Positions 53,988-63,447 of a stretch of 64,000 bases of DNA are shown in pieces. Both the position numbers and the translations under genes were made by a program. Below the pieces are notes generated by a model. It was given only the letters and a program-made list of their open reading frames with translations. It searched no databases and was not told where the DNA came from. The stretch spans positions 478,561-542,560 of the forward strand of contig CAVPZG010000004.1 in NCBI GenBank assembly GCA_963710205.1, written 5' to 3'. How positions within the stretch are numbered: position 1 is the first letter of the stretch; each line of letters opens with the position of its first letter. The stretch is from Pacificimonas sp963710205 (GTDB lineage Bacteria > Pseudomonadota > Alphaproteobacteria > Sphingomonadales > Sphingomonadaceae).

Positions 53988-54529
53988 CCGCTTTCCCGCC
54001 ACGCCCCGGGTTGCAGTCCGTCCAGTGCCCACTCTCCGATCTGCCATCGCACCAGCCGCAGCGTCGGCAGACCAACGGCGGCGGTCATGCGGCGGACCTG
54101 ACGATTGCGGCCCTCCGTGATCGTCAGTTCCAGCCAGCAGTCGGGGACGGTCTTGCGAAAACGAACCGGAGGATCGCGTGGCCAGAGGTGGGGCGGGTCG
54201 ATGCGATCTGCCATGGCCGGGCGGGTCATGCCATCCTTCAGCTTCACGCCCTGTCGCAACCGGTCCAACTGCGTGTTGCTGGCGTCGCCCTCAACCTGAA
54301 CCAGATAGCGCTTCGGCATCTTGAATTTCGGATCGGCGATGCGCGCCTGCTGCCGCCCGTCATCGGTCAGCATCAACAGCCCTTCACTGTCCCGGTCCAG
54401 CCGTCCAGCGGGATAGACGCCGGGAACGTCGATATATTTCGACAGCGTGGGCCGCGCCGTTTCTGACCGGCTGTCTGTAAATTGCGACAGGACGCCAAAG
54501 GGCTTGTTGAACAGGATGAGCCGGGACAT
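53984..54529 (-). CDS. rluE: RluE-type 23S rRNA pseudouridine synthase
   Basis: The 181-residue protein belongs to the RsuA/RluB/E/F family, which isomerise one uridine in rRNA. It starts LILFNKPFGVLSQFTD, has the catalytic Asp in PAGRLDRDSEGLLMLTDDG, then MPKRYLVQVEG and ITEGRNRQVRRMTAAVGLPTLRLVR. It lacks an S4 domain, as RluE does, so U2457 of 23S rRNA is the likely target. It is a little shorter than E. coli RluE. Confidence 0.88.
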   Translation of the reverse strand: MSRLILFNKPFGVLSQFTDSRSETARPTLSKYIDVPGVYPAGRLDRDSEGLLMLTDDGRQQARIADPKFKMPKRYLVQVEGDASNTQLDRLRQGVKLKDGMTRPAMADRIDPPHLWPRDPPVRFRKTVPDCWLELTITEGRNRQVRRMTAAVGLPTLRLVRWQIGEWALDGLQPGAWRESG

Positions 54530-54546
54530 GTCCCCGGCTCTTACCG

Positions 54547-56625
54547 TCAGACGGCGCCCAGCGCCCTTATTTTCGTGCGCGGATGGATTTCGCTCTGGCT
54601 GAGCACCATGGTTGCGGGGCGGACGCGCTCGACGATGCTCCGCACATAGGGGCGGATGGCGGGCGGGGTCAGAAGATGCGGGACTTCGCCCCTCGCAGCA
54701 AACTCGTCCAGTTTCGTGCGCAGGCTGGCTATGAAACCCTGGAGGTCGCTGGGCGCCATAGCGAGCTGGCGATTTTCGCCCTCCCCAATCAGGCTTTCGG
54801 CGAAACGCGTGTCCCAGTCGGGGGAGAGCGTAATGACGGGCAACGTTCCGCCTGCGCTCGCGGAACTGGAAATCTGCCGCGCAAGGCGCGTGCGGACATG
54901 CTCCGTCATGCTGATGATGTTGGCGGTGAAGCCCGACGCCTCCGCGATGCCTTCCAATATTCCGGGCAGGTCGCGGATGGAGATGTTTTCGGCGAGGAGG
55001 CGCTGAAGAATGCGCTGGATGGTGGAGACGGTGACGACATTGGGGACGAGGTCGGCGACCAGTTTCTTCTGCTCTGCGGGCAGATCGTCGATCAGTTTCT
55101 GTGTTTCCGCATAGCTCAGAAGTTCGGCGACGTTATCCTTCACGATCTGGGTAAGGTGGGTGGTCACGACCGTAGCGGCATCGACCACGGTGAGGCCCGC
55201 CATGGCTGCCTCTTCGCGTGCCGTGCGATCAATCCATTTGGCGGCCATGCCGAAGGCGGGCTCAGTGGTGTCTTCGCCGGGAATGGCGATTGCCGCGCCG
55301 GCAGGATGCATGGCGAGAAGCCGGTTCGGTGCGAGCGTGCCGCGGCCCGCCTCGGTTTCCTTGACCAAAACGACATAATCATTCTGGCCGAGGGCGAGAT
55401 TGTCGCTCAGGCGCACCGACGGCATGACAAAGCCGAATTCCGCAGCCATCTGGCGGCGGAGTGCGCGGACCTGATCGGTCAGCTTCACATCGCCATTTGT
55501 CCCCTCGACCAGGCCGAGCAGACCAAGGCCCAGTTCGATACGGACCTGATCCATGGCGAGGACGGCCGAGATTGGCTCCTCGACAGGTGCCGACTCCTCC
55601 TCGATACGCGCTTCGGCGGCGGTCATTTCCGCCTGATGCCGACCCTTGGTCAGCTTCCACGTGGCATAGCCCGCGCCGCCCGACAATATGGCGAAGGGCA
55701 GGAAGGGCAGGCCGGGCATGAGGGCGAGCGCCGCGAGAAGTGCGGATGCCGTGCCGATGGCCTTGGGGTGGCGCGTCAGCTGTTCGATGAGCGCGGCCTC
55801 CGTGCGGCCCTTCACGCCGCCCTTCGTGACCAAAATGCCCGCCGCCGTGGAAACAATGAGCGCCGGGATCTGGGTGACAAGGCCGTCGCCGACGGTGAGT
55901 GTCGTATAGCTGGTGAACGCCGTGCCGAGATCGACGCCCATGGTGCCGACCCCGACAATCAGACCGACGATGATATTGATGGCGGTAATGAGCAAGCCCG
56001 CGACCGCGTCGCCGCGCACGAATTTCGAAGCACCGTCCATCGCGCCGAAGAAACCGGATTCCGCCTCCAGCTCTTCACGGCGGGTGCGGGCTTCGTCTTC
56101 GCTGATGAGGCCGGAGGACAGATCGGCGTCGATGGCCATCTGCTTGCCGGGCATGGCGTCCAGGCTGAAACGCGCGGCGACCTCGGCAATGCGGCCTGCG
56201 CCCTTTGTAATCACGACGAAATTTATGACCACCAGGATCAGGAAAATGGTGATGCCGATGATGGCGCTGCCCCCCATCAGGAAGCTGCCGAACGCCTCGA
56301 TGATGCCGCCCGCCGCTGCGGGGCCGGTGTGGCCTTCCGAGAGAATCAGGCGTGTCGAGGCGAGGTTCAGGCCGAGGCGCAGCATCGTCGCCACCAGAAG
56401 GATCGTGGGAAAGGCACTGAGCTGAAGCGGCTTTTCGATGAAGAGCGCGCTCATGAGTATGAGGACGGCAAGTGCAATCGAAATGGCGAGACCAAAATCG
56501 AGAAGGAAGGCCGGCAGCGGCATGATCAGCATCGCGATGATCAGCAGCACGCCGACACCCAGGCCGAGGTCGCGGCCGGAAGCGGCATTGAAGCCCGCGT
56601 TCCGAAGGATGGTCATCGGCTGCAT
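54547..56625 (-). CDS. flhA: Flagellar export gate protein FlhA
   Basis: FlhA is the large gate of the flagellar type III secretion system. The 692-residue protein has about eight membrane helices in the first 330 residues. The FHIPEP-family segment follows helix 4 (RFSLDAMPGKQMAIDADLSSGL), and KGAGRIAEVAARF lies just before it. The C-terminal cytoplasmic domain (about 350-692) ends with the chaperone-binding part. It is the last gene of this flagellar block, following flbD by three bases. Confidence 0.96.
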   Translation of the reverse strand: MQPMTILRNAGFNAASGRDLGLGVGVLLIIAMLIMPLPAFLLDFGLAISIALAVLILMSALFIEKPLQLSAFPTILLVATMLRLGLNLASTRLILSEGHTGPAAAGGIIEAFGSFLMGGSAIIGITIFLILVVINFVVITKGAGRIAEVAARFSLDAMPGKQMAIDADLSSGLISEDEARTRREELEAESGFFGAMDGASKFVRGDAVAGLLITAINIIVGLIVGVGTMGVDLGTAFTSYTTLTVGDGLVTQIPALIVSTAAGILVTKGGVKGRTEAALIEQLTRHPKAIGTASALLAALALMPGLPFLPFAILSGGAGYATWKLTKGRHQAEMTAAEARIEEESAPVEEPISAVLAMDQVRIELGLGLLGLVEGTNGDVKLTDQVRALRRQMAAEFGFVMPSVRLSDNLALGQNDYVVLVKETEAGRGTLAPNRLLAMHPAGAAIAIPGEDTTEPAFGMAAKWIDRTAREEAAMAGLTVVDAATVVTTHLTQIVKDNVAELLSYAETQKLIDDLPAEQKKLVADLVPNVVTVSTIQRILQRLLAENISIRDLPGILEGIAEASGFTANIISMTEHVRTRLARQISSSASAGGTLPVITLSPDWDTRFAESLIGEGENRQLAMAPSDLQGFIASLRTKLDEFAARGEVPHLLTPPAIRPYVRSIVERVRPATMVLSQSEIHPRTKIRALGAV

Positions 56626-56628
56626 GCG

Positions 56629-57984
56629 CTATGCCGCCTTCTCTGTCGCCAGGCCCGGCTGCGGAACGGGGACACCGTGTTTGGTGTAATCGTTCAGCTT
56701 GTTCCTGAGGGTACGGATCGAGATGCCGAGAATATTGGCGGCATGGGTGCGGTTGCCGAACGTATGTTTCAGCGTGTCGATGATCAGGTCCTGTTCGACC
56801 TCAGCGACCGTACGTCCGACTGCGGACTGCTGGACGGCAGTGCCGTCCGGGCCCTCGATCATCGCCGTCTTCGCGCCCGGACGGCTGCCATCGGGAAGGA
56901 CAATATGCTCAGCCTCGATTGTGGTATCGGACGCAAGAAGCACGGCGCGGTGCATGGTGTTTTCCAGCTCGCGGACATTGCCGGGCCAGTCGTGCGATAG
57001 CAGCGCGCGCAGGGCGTCGTCCGTCACCGCCTTTGCGGGAACGCTGTTGAGGTCGGCAAACTTGTTCGCGAAATGATCGGCGAGCGCCTTCACGTCGCCG
57101 GGGCGTTCGCGAAGCGGCGGCAGTTTCAGGTTCACGACGTTCAGGCGGAACATCAGATCCTCGCGGAACGTGCCGCTCCGAACGGCCTCGGCCATGTCAC
57201 GATTGGAGGTGGCGAGGATCCGGATATTGACAGGCACGGGCCGCGATCCGCCGACACGGTCGATGACGCGTTCCTGCAGCACCCGAAGCAGCTTCGCCTG
57301 CAGGCGGACGTCCATTTCCGTGATTTCATCGAGCAGCAACGTGCCGCCGTCCGCTTCCTCGAACTTGCCGACGCGCTTGGCGACGGCGCCTGTAAACGCA
57401 CCCTTTTCATGACCGAAGAGCTCGGATTCCAGAAGGTTTTCCGGAATCGCGGCGCAGTTCAGCGCGATGAACGGCCTCGAGGCGCGCTTGGAATGTTCGT
57501 GCACATGGCGGGCGATCACTTCCTTGCCAGTACCGCTCTCGCCAGTGATGAGGATGGACGCCTCAGACGCCGCGACGGTCTTCGCGAGATCGAGCACCCT
57601 CCCCATATTCTCGTCGTTCCAGACGAGCGCTTTCGTGTCTTCCTGAGTGACGGCCTTGATAACGGCGGCGATCAATTCGGCCTCCGGCGGCAGCGGCACA
57701 TATTCCTTTGCGCCCGCGCGGATCGCGTCGACGGCCGCCTTGGCATCCGTGCCGATGCCCATGGCAACGACGTCCGTCAGGATCCGTTCGGCGCGCATGG
57801 CCTCAATGAATGCGGGGACGCCGAGTTCGACATCAACCATGACGAGGTCACCGCCGCGCGTTCGCAGCGTTTCCATGCCCATCGCGGCGTCCTCGGCATG
57901 TGCGACCTTCGCGCCTGCGGCTTTTGCCATTTCCGCCGCGCGAGACAGCTGACCGCCCAGCTTTCCGACCATTAACAAACGCAT
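56629..57984 (-). CDS. flbD: Sigma-54-dependent flagellar regulator, FlbD-like
   Basis: This regulator switches on late flagellar genes with sigma-54. The 451-residue protein has a receiver-like N-domain (1-115), an AAA+ domain with Walker A GESGTGKE (148-155), the sigma-54 contact loop GAFTGA (195-200) and the arginine finger region, and a Fis-type helix-turn-helix at the end (HAANILGISIRTLRNKL). The receiver keeps an Asp after strand 3 (near 51) but lacks the usual acidic pair at its start (MRLLMVGKL), as in Caulobacter FlbD. It is embedded between fliN and flhA. Confidence 0.9.
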   Translation of the reverse strand: MRLLMVGKLGGQLSRAAEMAKAAGAKVAHAEDAAMGMETLRTRGGDLVMVDVELGVPAFIEAMRAERILTDVVAMGIGTDAKAAVDAIRAGAKEYVPLPPEAELIAAVIKAVTQEDTKALVWNDENMGRVLDLAKTVAASEASILITGESGTGKEVIARHVHEHSKRASRPFIALNCAAIPENLLESELFGHEKGAFTGAVAKRVGKFEEADGGTLLLDEITEMDVRLQAKLLRVLQERVIDRVGGSRPVPVNIRILATSNRDMAEAVRSGTFREDLMFRLNVVNLKLPPLRERPGDVKALADHFANKFADLNSVPAKAVTDDALRALLSHDWPGNVRELENTMHRAVLLASDTTIEAEHIVLPDGSRPGAKTAMIEGPDGTAVQQSAVGRTVAEVEQDLIIDTLKHTFGNRTHAANILGISIRTLRNKLNDYTKHGVPVPQPGLATEKAA

Positions 57985-57988
57985 GGAT

Positions 57989-58300
57989 TCAGCCCTCCTG
58001 CTTGACGATTTCGGTCATGGTGACGCCAAGATGGTCGCCCGTCAGGACGACTTCCCCGCGCGCGACGAGACGGTCGGACACATAGATGTCGATAGCCTCA
58101 CCGACGCGGCGGTCGAGCTCGATGACGGCACCGGGGGCAAGGCGCAGCAGCTGCGACACCTCCATGGACGTGCGGCCAAGAACGGCCTGCACCTTGACGG
58201 GCACATCGAATACGGCCTCCAGTTCGGCGGCGCTGGTCAGCGGACCGTTGTTTGTCACGCCGCCCATTGGCGGATCGATGCTGAGGTCCAGGCTATCCAT
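57989..58300 (-). CDS. fliN: Flagellar motor switch protein FliN
   Basis: FliN forms the lower ring of the switch complex. The 103-residue protein is mostly one SpoA domain: VFDVPVKVQAVLGRTSMEVSQLLRLAPGAVIELDRRVGEAIDIYVSDRLVARGEVV, the family pattern. ATG 58300 is used; the 58 codons before it overlap fliH in another frame and do not look like FliN. It overlaps the fliH end by eight bases. Confidence 0.94.
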   Translation of the reverse strand: MDSLDLSIDPPMGGVTNNGPLTSAAELEAVFDVPVKVQAVLGRTSMEVSQLLRLAPGAVIELDRRVGEAIDIYVSDRLVARGEVVLTGDHLGVTMTEIVKQEG

Positions 58301-58913
58301 GTGTCGGCTCCATATTGATCTGTTCTGCAAGCGCGGCCCTGATGCTGGCGAGACGCGCGGCGCGGGTGTCCATAAGACCGCCGGTTCCCCAATCGACGAC
58401 GAGGTCGCCGGTTGTGAGGGCAGGGGCGGTTTCGATGCTGATGCGGGCGGCGCAGTCGCTACGCGCGGCGGCAATCGCCGCTGCCTGTTCGGCGGCTGCG
58501 GCCATATTCTCAGGTACCGTTATGCGGATGTGCGGTGCGGCCTGCGCATCGGCGAGAAGGTGCTCCAGCCGCACGGCCATGCTTTCGTCAGAAGGTTTGA
58601 TATGATCGGCAATGGCGACGGCAAGCTGCGCAGCGTCGGCATGAAGGGCGGCAAGGGCCTTGTCGGCTTGCGACATTGCCTCGGTCAGCTGGTTGCCAAG
58701 ACGCGCAATGGCGGCATCCGTATCCGCGCTGGCTTCGGCGCGGCCAGCCGAGCGCCCAGCCTCGAAGGCTTCCGTGCGGATGCGATCCTCGATCTGACGC
58801 GTGACGTCCATGTCGGGCGCGGCGCGGCGCTCTGCCGTGCGGCGGTCGTCCCGACGGCTGTCGAATTCGCGTGCAAAGGCGAATTTGGTCACGGTTTCGG
58901 CCCGGGCCTGCAT
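58293..58913 (-). CDS. fliH: Flagellar export regulator FliH
   Basis: FliH binds the export ATPase FliI and links it to the C ring. The 206-residue protein has a charged N-terminus (FAFAREFDSRRDD), a long Ala/Glu-rich helix with small-residue repeats (AFEAGRSAGRAEASADTDAA), and a globular end with VDWGTGGLMDTR. Sequence conservation in FliH is weak, so position between fliG and fliN carries much of the call. Its ATG overlaps the fliG stop (TGATG). No fliI is in the window. Confidence 0.8.
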   Translation of the reverse strand: MQARAETVTKFAFAREFDSRRDDRRTAERRAAPDMDVTRQIEDRIRTEAFEAGRSAGRAEASADTDAAIARLGNQLTEAMSQADKALAALHADAAQLAVAIADHIKPSDESMAVRLEHLLADAQAAPHIRITVPENMAAAAEQAAAIAAARSDCAARISIETAPALTTGDLVVDWGTGGLMDTRAARLASIRAALAEQINMEPTHG

Positions 58914-59950
58914 CAGTACACCAGCTCTTCGTCGGCACTGCGGGTGTCGGCGATGACGATGTCGCCGCGATCGGCAAGCTGTTTCGCCAGACTGACCATG
59001 GCCGACTGCGCCTCCTCGACTTCGCGCAGACGTACCGGCCCCATAAGCTCCAGATCCTCGCGCAGGATGCGCGCCGCGCGTTCGGACATGTGGCTGTAGA
59101 ACAGGTCCTTCATGCTTGCAGACGTGCCCTTCAGCGCCACGGCAAGCCGCGACTTGTCGGCATGGCCGATCAGCGTCTGCAGGCTGGCGGCGTCAAGCTT
59201 GGCCAGGTCGTCGAAGGTGAACATCAGCGCGCGGATGCGTTCAGCCGCGTCAATGGCCTGATCCTCGAGCGCGCGCATGAAACGTTCCTCCGCACTGCGG
59301 TCGAGATGGTTGAAGATATCGGCCATGGTCTCATGCGCGTCGCGGCGGGCCGTGCGGGCGAGATTGGACATGAATTCCGTGCGCAGGGTCGATTCAACCT
59401 GTTCCAGGATGTCCTTCTGCACGGTCTCCATACGCAGCATCCGCATGATGACCTCGTGACCGAAATCGTCGGGCAGCTTGGCGAGCACGCGGGCGGCATG
59501 TTCCGGACGGATCTTGCCGAGGACGACGGCAACGGTCTGCGGATATTCGTTCTTGAGATACGCGGCGAGGACTTCCTCATTCACATTGCCGAGCTTGTCC
59601 CACATCGTCCGTCCGGCCGGGCCACGGATTTCGTCCATGATGCCCGCGACCCGGTCTTCGGGCAGCATTGACGTGAGGAGGCTCTCGGTCGAGTCGAAGC
59701 TGCCGTGCAGGCTGGACACGTTCGACACCTGCGCGGCGAAATCGACGAAGAGGGTTTCAACCACGTCCGCCTGCACGCTGCCGAGCTTGGCCATGGCCCC
59801 GGAAAGTTCCTTGATTTCGTCGTCCGACAGTTCCTGCCAGATGGCGCGGCCATGTTCGCGGCCCAGCGCCATCATCATCGTGGCGGCGCGTTCCATGCCC
59901 GTCATGCCGGCTGTCCCGGTGGTGACGTTCTGTTTTGCGGGCATGGTCAT
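58913..59950 (-). CDS. fliG: Flagellar motor switch protein FliG
   Basis: FliG couples the rotor to the stator and sets direction. The 345-residue protein has the N-domain that binds FliF, the middle domain with PQTVAVVLGKIRPEHAARVLAKLPDD, and the C-domain with the charged torque helix region (FYSHMSERAARILREDLELMGPVRLREVEEAQ). ATG 59950 overlaps the fliF stop as ATGA and is preferred to the in-frame ATG at 59962. Confidence 0.95.
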   Translation of the reverse strand: MTMPAKQNVTTGTAGMTGMERAATMMMALGREHGRAIWQELSDDEIKELSGAMAKLGSVQADVVETLFVDFAAQVSNVSSLHGSFDSTESLLTSMLPEDRVAGIMDEIRGPAGRTMWDKLGNVNEEVLAAYLKNEYPQTVAVVLGKIRPEHAARVLAKLPDDFGHEVIMRMLRMETVQKDILEQVESTLRTEFMSNLARTARRDAHETMADIFNHLDRSAEERFMRALEDQAIDAAERIRALMFTFDDLAKLDAASLQTLIGHADKSRLAVALKGTSASMKDLFYSHMSERAARILREDLELMGPVRLREVEEAQSAMVSLAKQLADRGDIVIADTRSADEELVY

Positions 59951-61569
59951 GAGTACATCCACTGGCGAATGATCGCGCTCGATTCGCGCGGGCTCTTCTC
60001 GACGACTTCGCCCACCTTGCGCACGGCGGTGGATTTCAGGCGGCCTTCAATCTGGGCGAGGTCGATTTCCTGTTCGACAGGGGCGCGGGTGTCGCCGCGC
60101 ATGGCCTGCAGCTCGGTCAGGGCCTCGTCGTCTCCCTGCGCGGCGCGTTCGAGCAGACGCTTCATCTTGGCCTCATCGGTTTCCGGGGTGAGTGCTGGCA
60201 GCGTCCTGATGCGCTCGATCGTGCCAGGCTTGAGCGAACGGAGGATGAGGATGAGTGCGGCAAGTCCGATCAGGCCGAGAATGACCGTGCGGATGACCGG
60301 CACGATGTCGGCCTTGGTGAGCCCAAGCGGCATGCCGGCGATCGGGGCATCCATGCCCTCCACCTCGGCAAAGCGCAGATTTTCGACGACGACGCTATCA
60401 CCGCGCGCGGCGTCGAAGCCGATGGCGTTCTGCACAAGATTCTGCAGACGCTGAAGCTCCGCCTGTGGGCGGGCGCTGTAACCGCCGTCGACATAATTTC
60501 CGTCAACGACGACGCTGACCGAAAGGCGCTTCAGCGCGCCGCCCTGACGGATACGGGTCGTGCGTGTGGCGCTGTTGGCCCACACCATTTCCTCACTGAC
60601 TTCATTGGCGCTGCGGCTGCGCGCCTCCTGTTCCGCGCCATTTGCGGGATCATTTTCAGGAAGCTGCGTCGAAATGCTGACGGGACCGCCAAGCGCGCTG
60701 GTTTCGGAATCCTGATCCGCCTTTTCGACCGTCGTCTGGCGTGCAAGCACAGCCATGTCGGGGTCGTAGGTTTCGGATTCCTCGCGGATGTCGTCCTGTT
60801 CCAGTTCCGCGGCGACATTGGCGCGCACCTTGCCCGGGCCGACGACGCGGCCAAGCAAAGCTTCGATTTCGCCGCGCAGACGGTTTTCCATGGCAACCTG
60901 ACGCCCCTCCATACCGCCCGCGCCTGTCATGTCGCCCGCACGGGCAAGCAGCGCGCCGGACTGATCGACAATGGAAATGGCAGAGGCATCGAGGCCTGGA
61001 ACGGCGCTGGAAACCAGCGCGCGAATCGCGTCGACCTGGCCAGGGGCGAGCGAACCCGCCGTCCTGAGAGTGACACTGGCACTGGCAGGCTGGCGGTCAC
61101 GCTCGAACAGGGCGCGCTCCGGCATGTTGATATGCACCCGGGCGCGCGAGATGGTGGTGATGGTTTCGATGGAGCGCGCGAGTTCCCCCTCTATGGCGCG
61201 CGTGCGGTTGATCTTCGATTTCGCTGCGGAGGTACCGAAGGCGTCCTCGCGGTCGAGGACCTCATAACCGATGGCGCCGCCAATCTGTTCGCCTGCCAGC
61301 GACATGCGCAGGTCGGCAACGCGGGCGGCGGGCACCAACAGCGCGCGGCCATTGTCGGCGATTTCATAGGGAATCTGCTCGGTGGTCAGCCGGTCGGCAA
61401 TTGCTGCCGCGCTTGCCGCATCCAGATCGGTGTAGAGATATGCCATCGGCCCGGAGGTGCCGCGCATGGCCAGCATGGCGAGGAGCGCAACGACGACCAG
61501 CGTGATACCGCCCATGAGGGCAGCGCGCCGTGGGCCGATCTCGCTGATAAATGTCCTAACCTGATCCAC
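59947..61569 (-). CDS. fliF: Flagellar MS-ring protein FliF
   Basis: FliF builds the membrane ring that carries the rotor. The 540-residue protein has membrane helices at about 18-38 and 435-455. Between them are the ring-building YscJ/FliF domains (DLDAASAAAIADRLTTEQIPYEI, SKINRTRAIEGELARSIETI, ARVHINMPERALFERDRQPASASV) and a large beta-collar part. The C-terminal tail binds FliG. The start is GTG 61569. A CtrA-like box lies about 60 bases upstream. Confidence 0.95.
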   Translation of the reverse strand: MDQVRTFISEIGPRRAALMGGITLVVVALLAMLAMRGTSGPMAYLYTDLDAASAAAIADRLTTEQIPYEIADNGRALLVPAARVADLRMSLAGEQIGGAIGYEVLDREDAFGTSAAKSKINRTRAIEGELARSIETITTISRARVHINMPERALFERDRQPASASVTLRTAGSLAPGQVDAIRALVSSAVPGLDASAISIVDQSGALLARAGDMTGAGGMEGRQVAMENRLRGEIEALLGRVVGPGKVRANVAAELEQDDIREESETYDPDMAVLARQTTVEKADQDSETSALGGPVSISTQLPENDPANGAEQEARSRSANEVSEEMVWANSATRTTRIRQGGALKRLSVSVVVDGNYVDGGYSARPQAELQRLQNLVQNAIGFDAARGDSVVVENLRFAEVEGMDAPIAGMPLGLTKADIVPVIRTVILGLIGLAALILILRSLKPGTIERIRTLPALTPETDEAKMKRLLERAAQGDDEALTELQAMRGDTRAPVEQEIDLAQIEGRLKSTAVRKVGEVVEKSPRESSAIIRQWMYS

Positions 61570-61621
61570 CCCGTGCGGCCCCCGTCACCATTTCGATGAG
61601 GGCGGGATAGGTCCATTATGG

Positions 61622-61636
61622 TTTAGAAGCCGTTAA
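61622..61636. promoter_or_regulatory. CtrA-like box in front of fliF
   Basis: TTTA (61622-61625), seven bases, TTAA (61633-61636): one mismatch to TTAA-N7-TTAA. Its centre is about 60 bases ahead of the fliF start, a place that fits a -35 overlap with a short leader. CtrA is known to drive early flagellar genes, including fliF, in Caulobacter. Confidence 0.4.
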
Positions 61637-61712
61637 AGGCGGCAGATTTTGCCGGGTAAAGGTTGCCGGTTCCTGGTTAACGTTCGCTGCATCAGGCCCT
61701 GAGGAAGAAATC

Positions 61713-62009
61713 CTACCCTTCCTGACGCTCGAACAATGCCCGATAATGCTGTGTGCGCGTGACGCGAAGACCGGCAAGGCCCGCGCGATCGACAGCACGC
61801 TGCCAGCCGGTATATTCCTCAAGGCTGAGGCCATAGCGTTCGCAGGCCTCGTCCGTGGTGAGGAGGCCGCCCTTTACCGCGGCAACGACTTCGGCCTTGC
61901 GGCGCACGACCCAGCGGCGGGTCGAGGGCTTGGGCAGGTCATCTATCGTCAGCGGTTCGCCGAGCGGCCCGATGACTGATGCTGGCCGAAAGTCCTGATT
62001 CTCTAGCAT
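61713..62009 (-). CDS. sciP: CtrA inhibitor SciP (DUF1153)
   Basis: SciP binds CtrA and blocks its activation of promoters in Caulobacter. The 98-residue protein has the highly conserved core SVIGPLGEPLTIDDLP, RRWVVRRKAEVVAAVKGGLLTTDEACERYGLSLEEYTGWQ, a helix-turn-helix-like domain. ATG 62009 is chosen, with GGGG upstream; an in-frame ATG 14 codons before does not match the family. Its place inside the flagellar block, between flgE and fliF, fits its known role in motility timing. Confidence 0.93.
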   Translation of the reverse strand: MLENQDFRPASVIGPLGEPLTIDDLPKPSTRRWVVRRKAEVVAAVKGGLLTTDEACERYGLSLEEYTGWQRAVDRAGLAGLRVTRTQHYRALFERQEG

Positions 62010-62075
62010 GTTGCCCCCTGTTACTGACTGCTCTGCAGTGGCAATTTCCATGAGCCACCTATATCCCCGTGCTGG

Positions 62076-62091
62076 CTAAGATTTGCCTAAC
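62076..62091. promoter_or_regulatory. Weak CtrA-like box in front of sciP
   Basis: CTAA (62076-62079), seven bases, CTAAC (62087-62091). Both half-sites differ from TTAA at the first base only, and the N7 spacing is exact. It is centred about 75 bases ahead of the sciP start. The sciP gene of Caulobacter is itself a CtrA target, so a site here would make sense, but two mismatches make it weak. Confidence 0.3.
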
Positions 62092-62154
62092 CGCCGAGGT
62101 AAATTCGTTCGAAATGAACATTAAATTCAAAGGTTAAGGCTCTGTTATCCTGTC

Positions 62155-63423
62155 CTAACGGCTGATTGCCGTCAGTTCCTGCAGCATCTCGTCGGCAGTG
62201 GTGATGATGCGTGTCGAGGCGCTGTAGGCGCGCTGGACGGTGATCATGTTCGTGAATTCCTCGGCAAGATCGACCGTAGACGCTTCAAGCGCACCTGGAA
62301 CGATACGGCCGGAGCCGCCGGTCGACGCGCCAACCAAGGCATAGTCACCTGAAAAATCGCTCGCGCCATAGCTGTTGCCCTGCAGGCGGAGGAGGCCATC
62401 CGGGTTCTGAAAGGTAACAAGCGGGATGCGGTAGACAGCGCGTGACTGGCCATTGTCGAAAATCGCGGAGACGGTTCCGTCCTCGCCAATTTCGACGCCG
62501 GTGACATTGCCGAACAACGCGCCATCGACGCTGCGTGAGAGTAGTGCCAATTCGGAATCGAACTGACTGAGGCCATCGACATCGCCGTCGGTCCCGAGCG
62601 CAAGCGTGATCGGTGACGATCCCGCGCCGCCTGTCCAGGCCGGTGTGAACGGGCCGAATATCGCGGCATCGGAGCCGGCGCGGTCAAGGCTGCCATCCGG
62701 ATTGAAGCGGACGGTACCAGAGGCGACAAGCGTTCCCTCGGCACTGACTTCCGCAGCCCAGGCATTGGGTCCGGTCTTCAGAAACGCGATGGAGACATCA
62801 TGCTGGCCGCCCTGCGCGTCATAGAGACTGACGGCGCGTTCGAAATTGGGTGTCACCGTGCCATTGGTCAAATCGCCAGCAGTGTAAGCGCCACCGAACG
62901 TCGCTTCGGTGGACTGGAGGTTGGCGCGGAAACGGATTTCCGTTGTCGCCTCGGCCGTGCCGGACAGCTGCGCGATGTTGATGCGGCTGAGCTGACCGAC
63001 ATCGCCCGCATCGACGCTCGACCCATCGCGCGCGATGGGAGAGCCCTTGAGATAAAGGCCGGACGCATTGCGAAGATTGCCCTCTGCATCGGGCGTGAAG
63101 CTGCCCGCACGGGTGAAGCGCGTTTCGCCGCCCGTGGTTTCCGTCACGAAGAATCCGGCGCCATCGACGCTGAGGTCGGTGCCGCTGCCGGTCTGCTGAA
63201 GAAGGCCCTGCTGGCTGATCTGGCTGCGGACGACATTGGTTACGCCGCCCGGCGCATAGCGGCCCGCCGAGCGGCTGTCGGTGACGAGCGTGGCGAACTG
63301 GTTGTCGCCGCCCTTGTAGCCAACCGTGTTCACGTTGGTGATGTTGTCGGAAATGACGCCCATCGCGGAAGAGAAGGCGTTGAGACCGGAGACACCGGAG
63401 AAAAGTGCGGAATAGAGACTCAT
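62155..63423 (-). CDS. flgE: Flagellar hook protein FlgE
   Basis: FlgE forms the hook that joins basal body and filament. The 422-residue protein starts SLYSALFSGVSGLNAFSSAMGVISDNITNVNTVGYKGG, the rod/hook N-terminal helix, and ends with the matching C-terminal helix (EEFTNMITVQRAYSASTRIITTADEMLQELTAI). The middle is the variable D1/D2 beta region. It follows flgD by 24 bases. The length is in the normal range. Confidence 0.95.
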   Translation of the reverse strand: MSLYSALFSGVSGLNAFSSAMGVISDNITNVNTVGYKGGDNQFATLVTDSRSAGRYAPGGVTNVVRSQISQQGLLQQTGSGTDLSVDGAGFFVTETTGGETRFTRAGSFTPDAEGNLRNASGLYLKGSPIARDGSSVDAGDVGQLSRINIAQLSGTAEATTEIRFRANLQSTEATFGGAYTAGDLTNGTVTPNFERAVSLYDAQGGQHDVSIAFLKTGPNAWAAEVSAEGTLVASGTVRFNPDGSLDRAGSDAAIFGPFTPAWTGGAGSSPITLALGTDGDVDGLSQFDSELALLSRSVDGALFGNVTGVEIGEDGTVSAIFDNGQSRAVYRIPLVTFQNPDGLLRLQGNSYGASDFSGDYALVGASTGGSGRIVPGALEASTVDLAEEFTNMITVQRAYSASTRIITTADEMLQELTAISR

Positions 63424-63447
63424 GATTCAGGCTCCCTTGAGTGAGAC

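Noticed and set aside
54583..57000. An 805-codon open frame on the plus strand over flhA and flbD
   Set aside because: It is antisense to two clear flagellar genes and its translation is a Gly/Asp/Arg/Ala-rich shadow, as expected from GC-rich codon use.
61570..61712. A sigma-54 promoter (GG-N10-GC) before fliF
   Set aside because: Several GG and GC pairs exist, but none with the right spacing and flanks.
62100..62150. A second CtrA site, TTAA-N9-TTAA, upstream of sciP
   Set aside because: The spacing is nine bases; CtrA needs seven.
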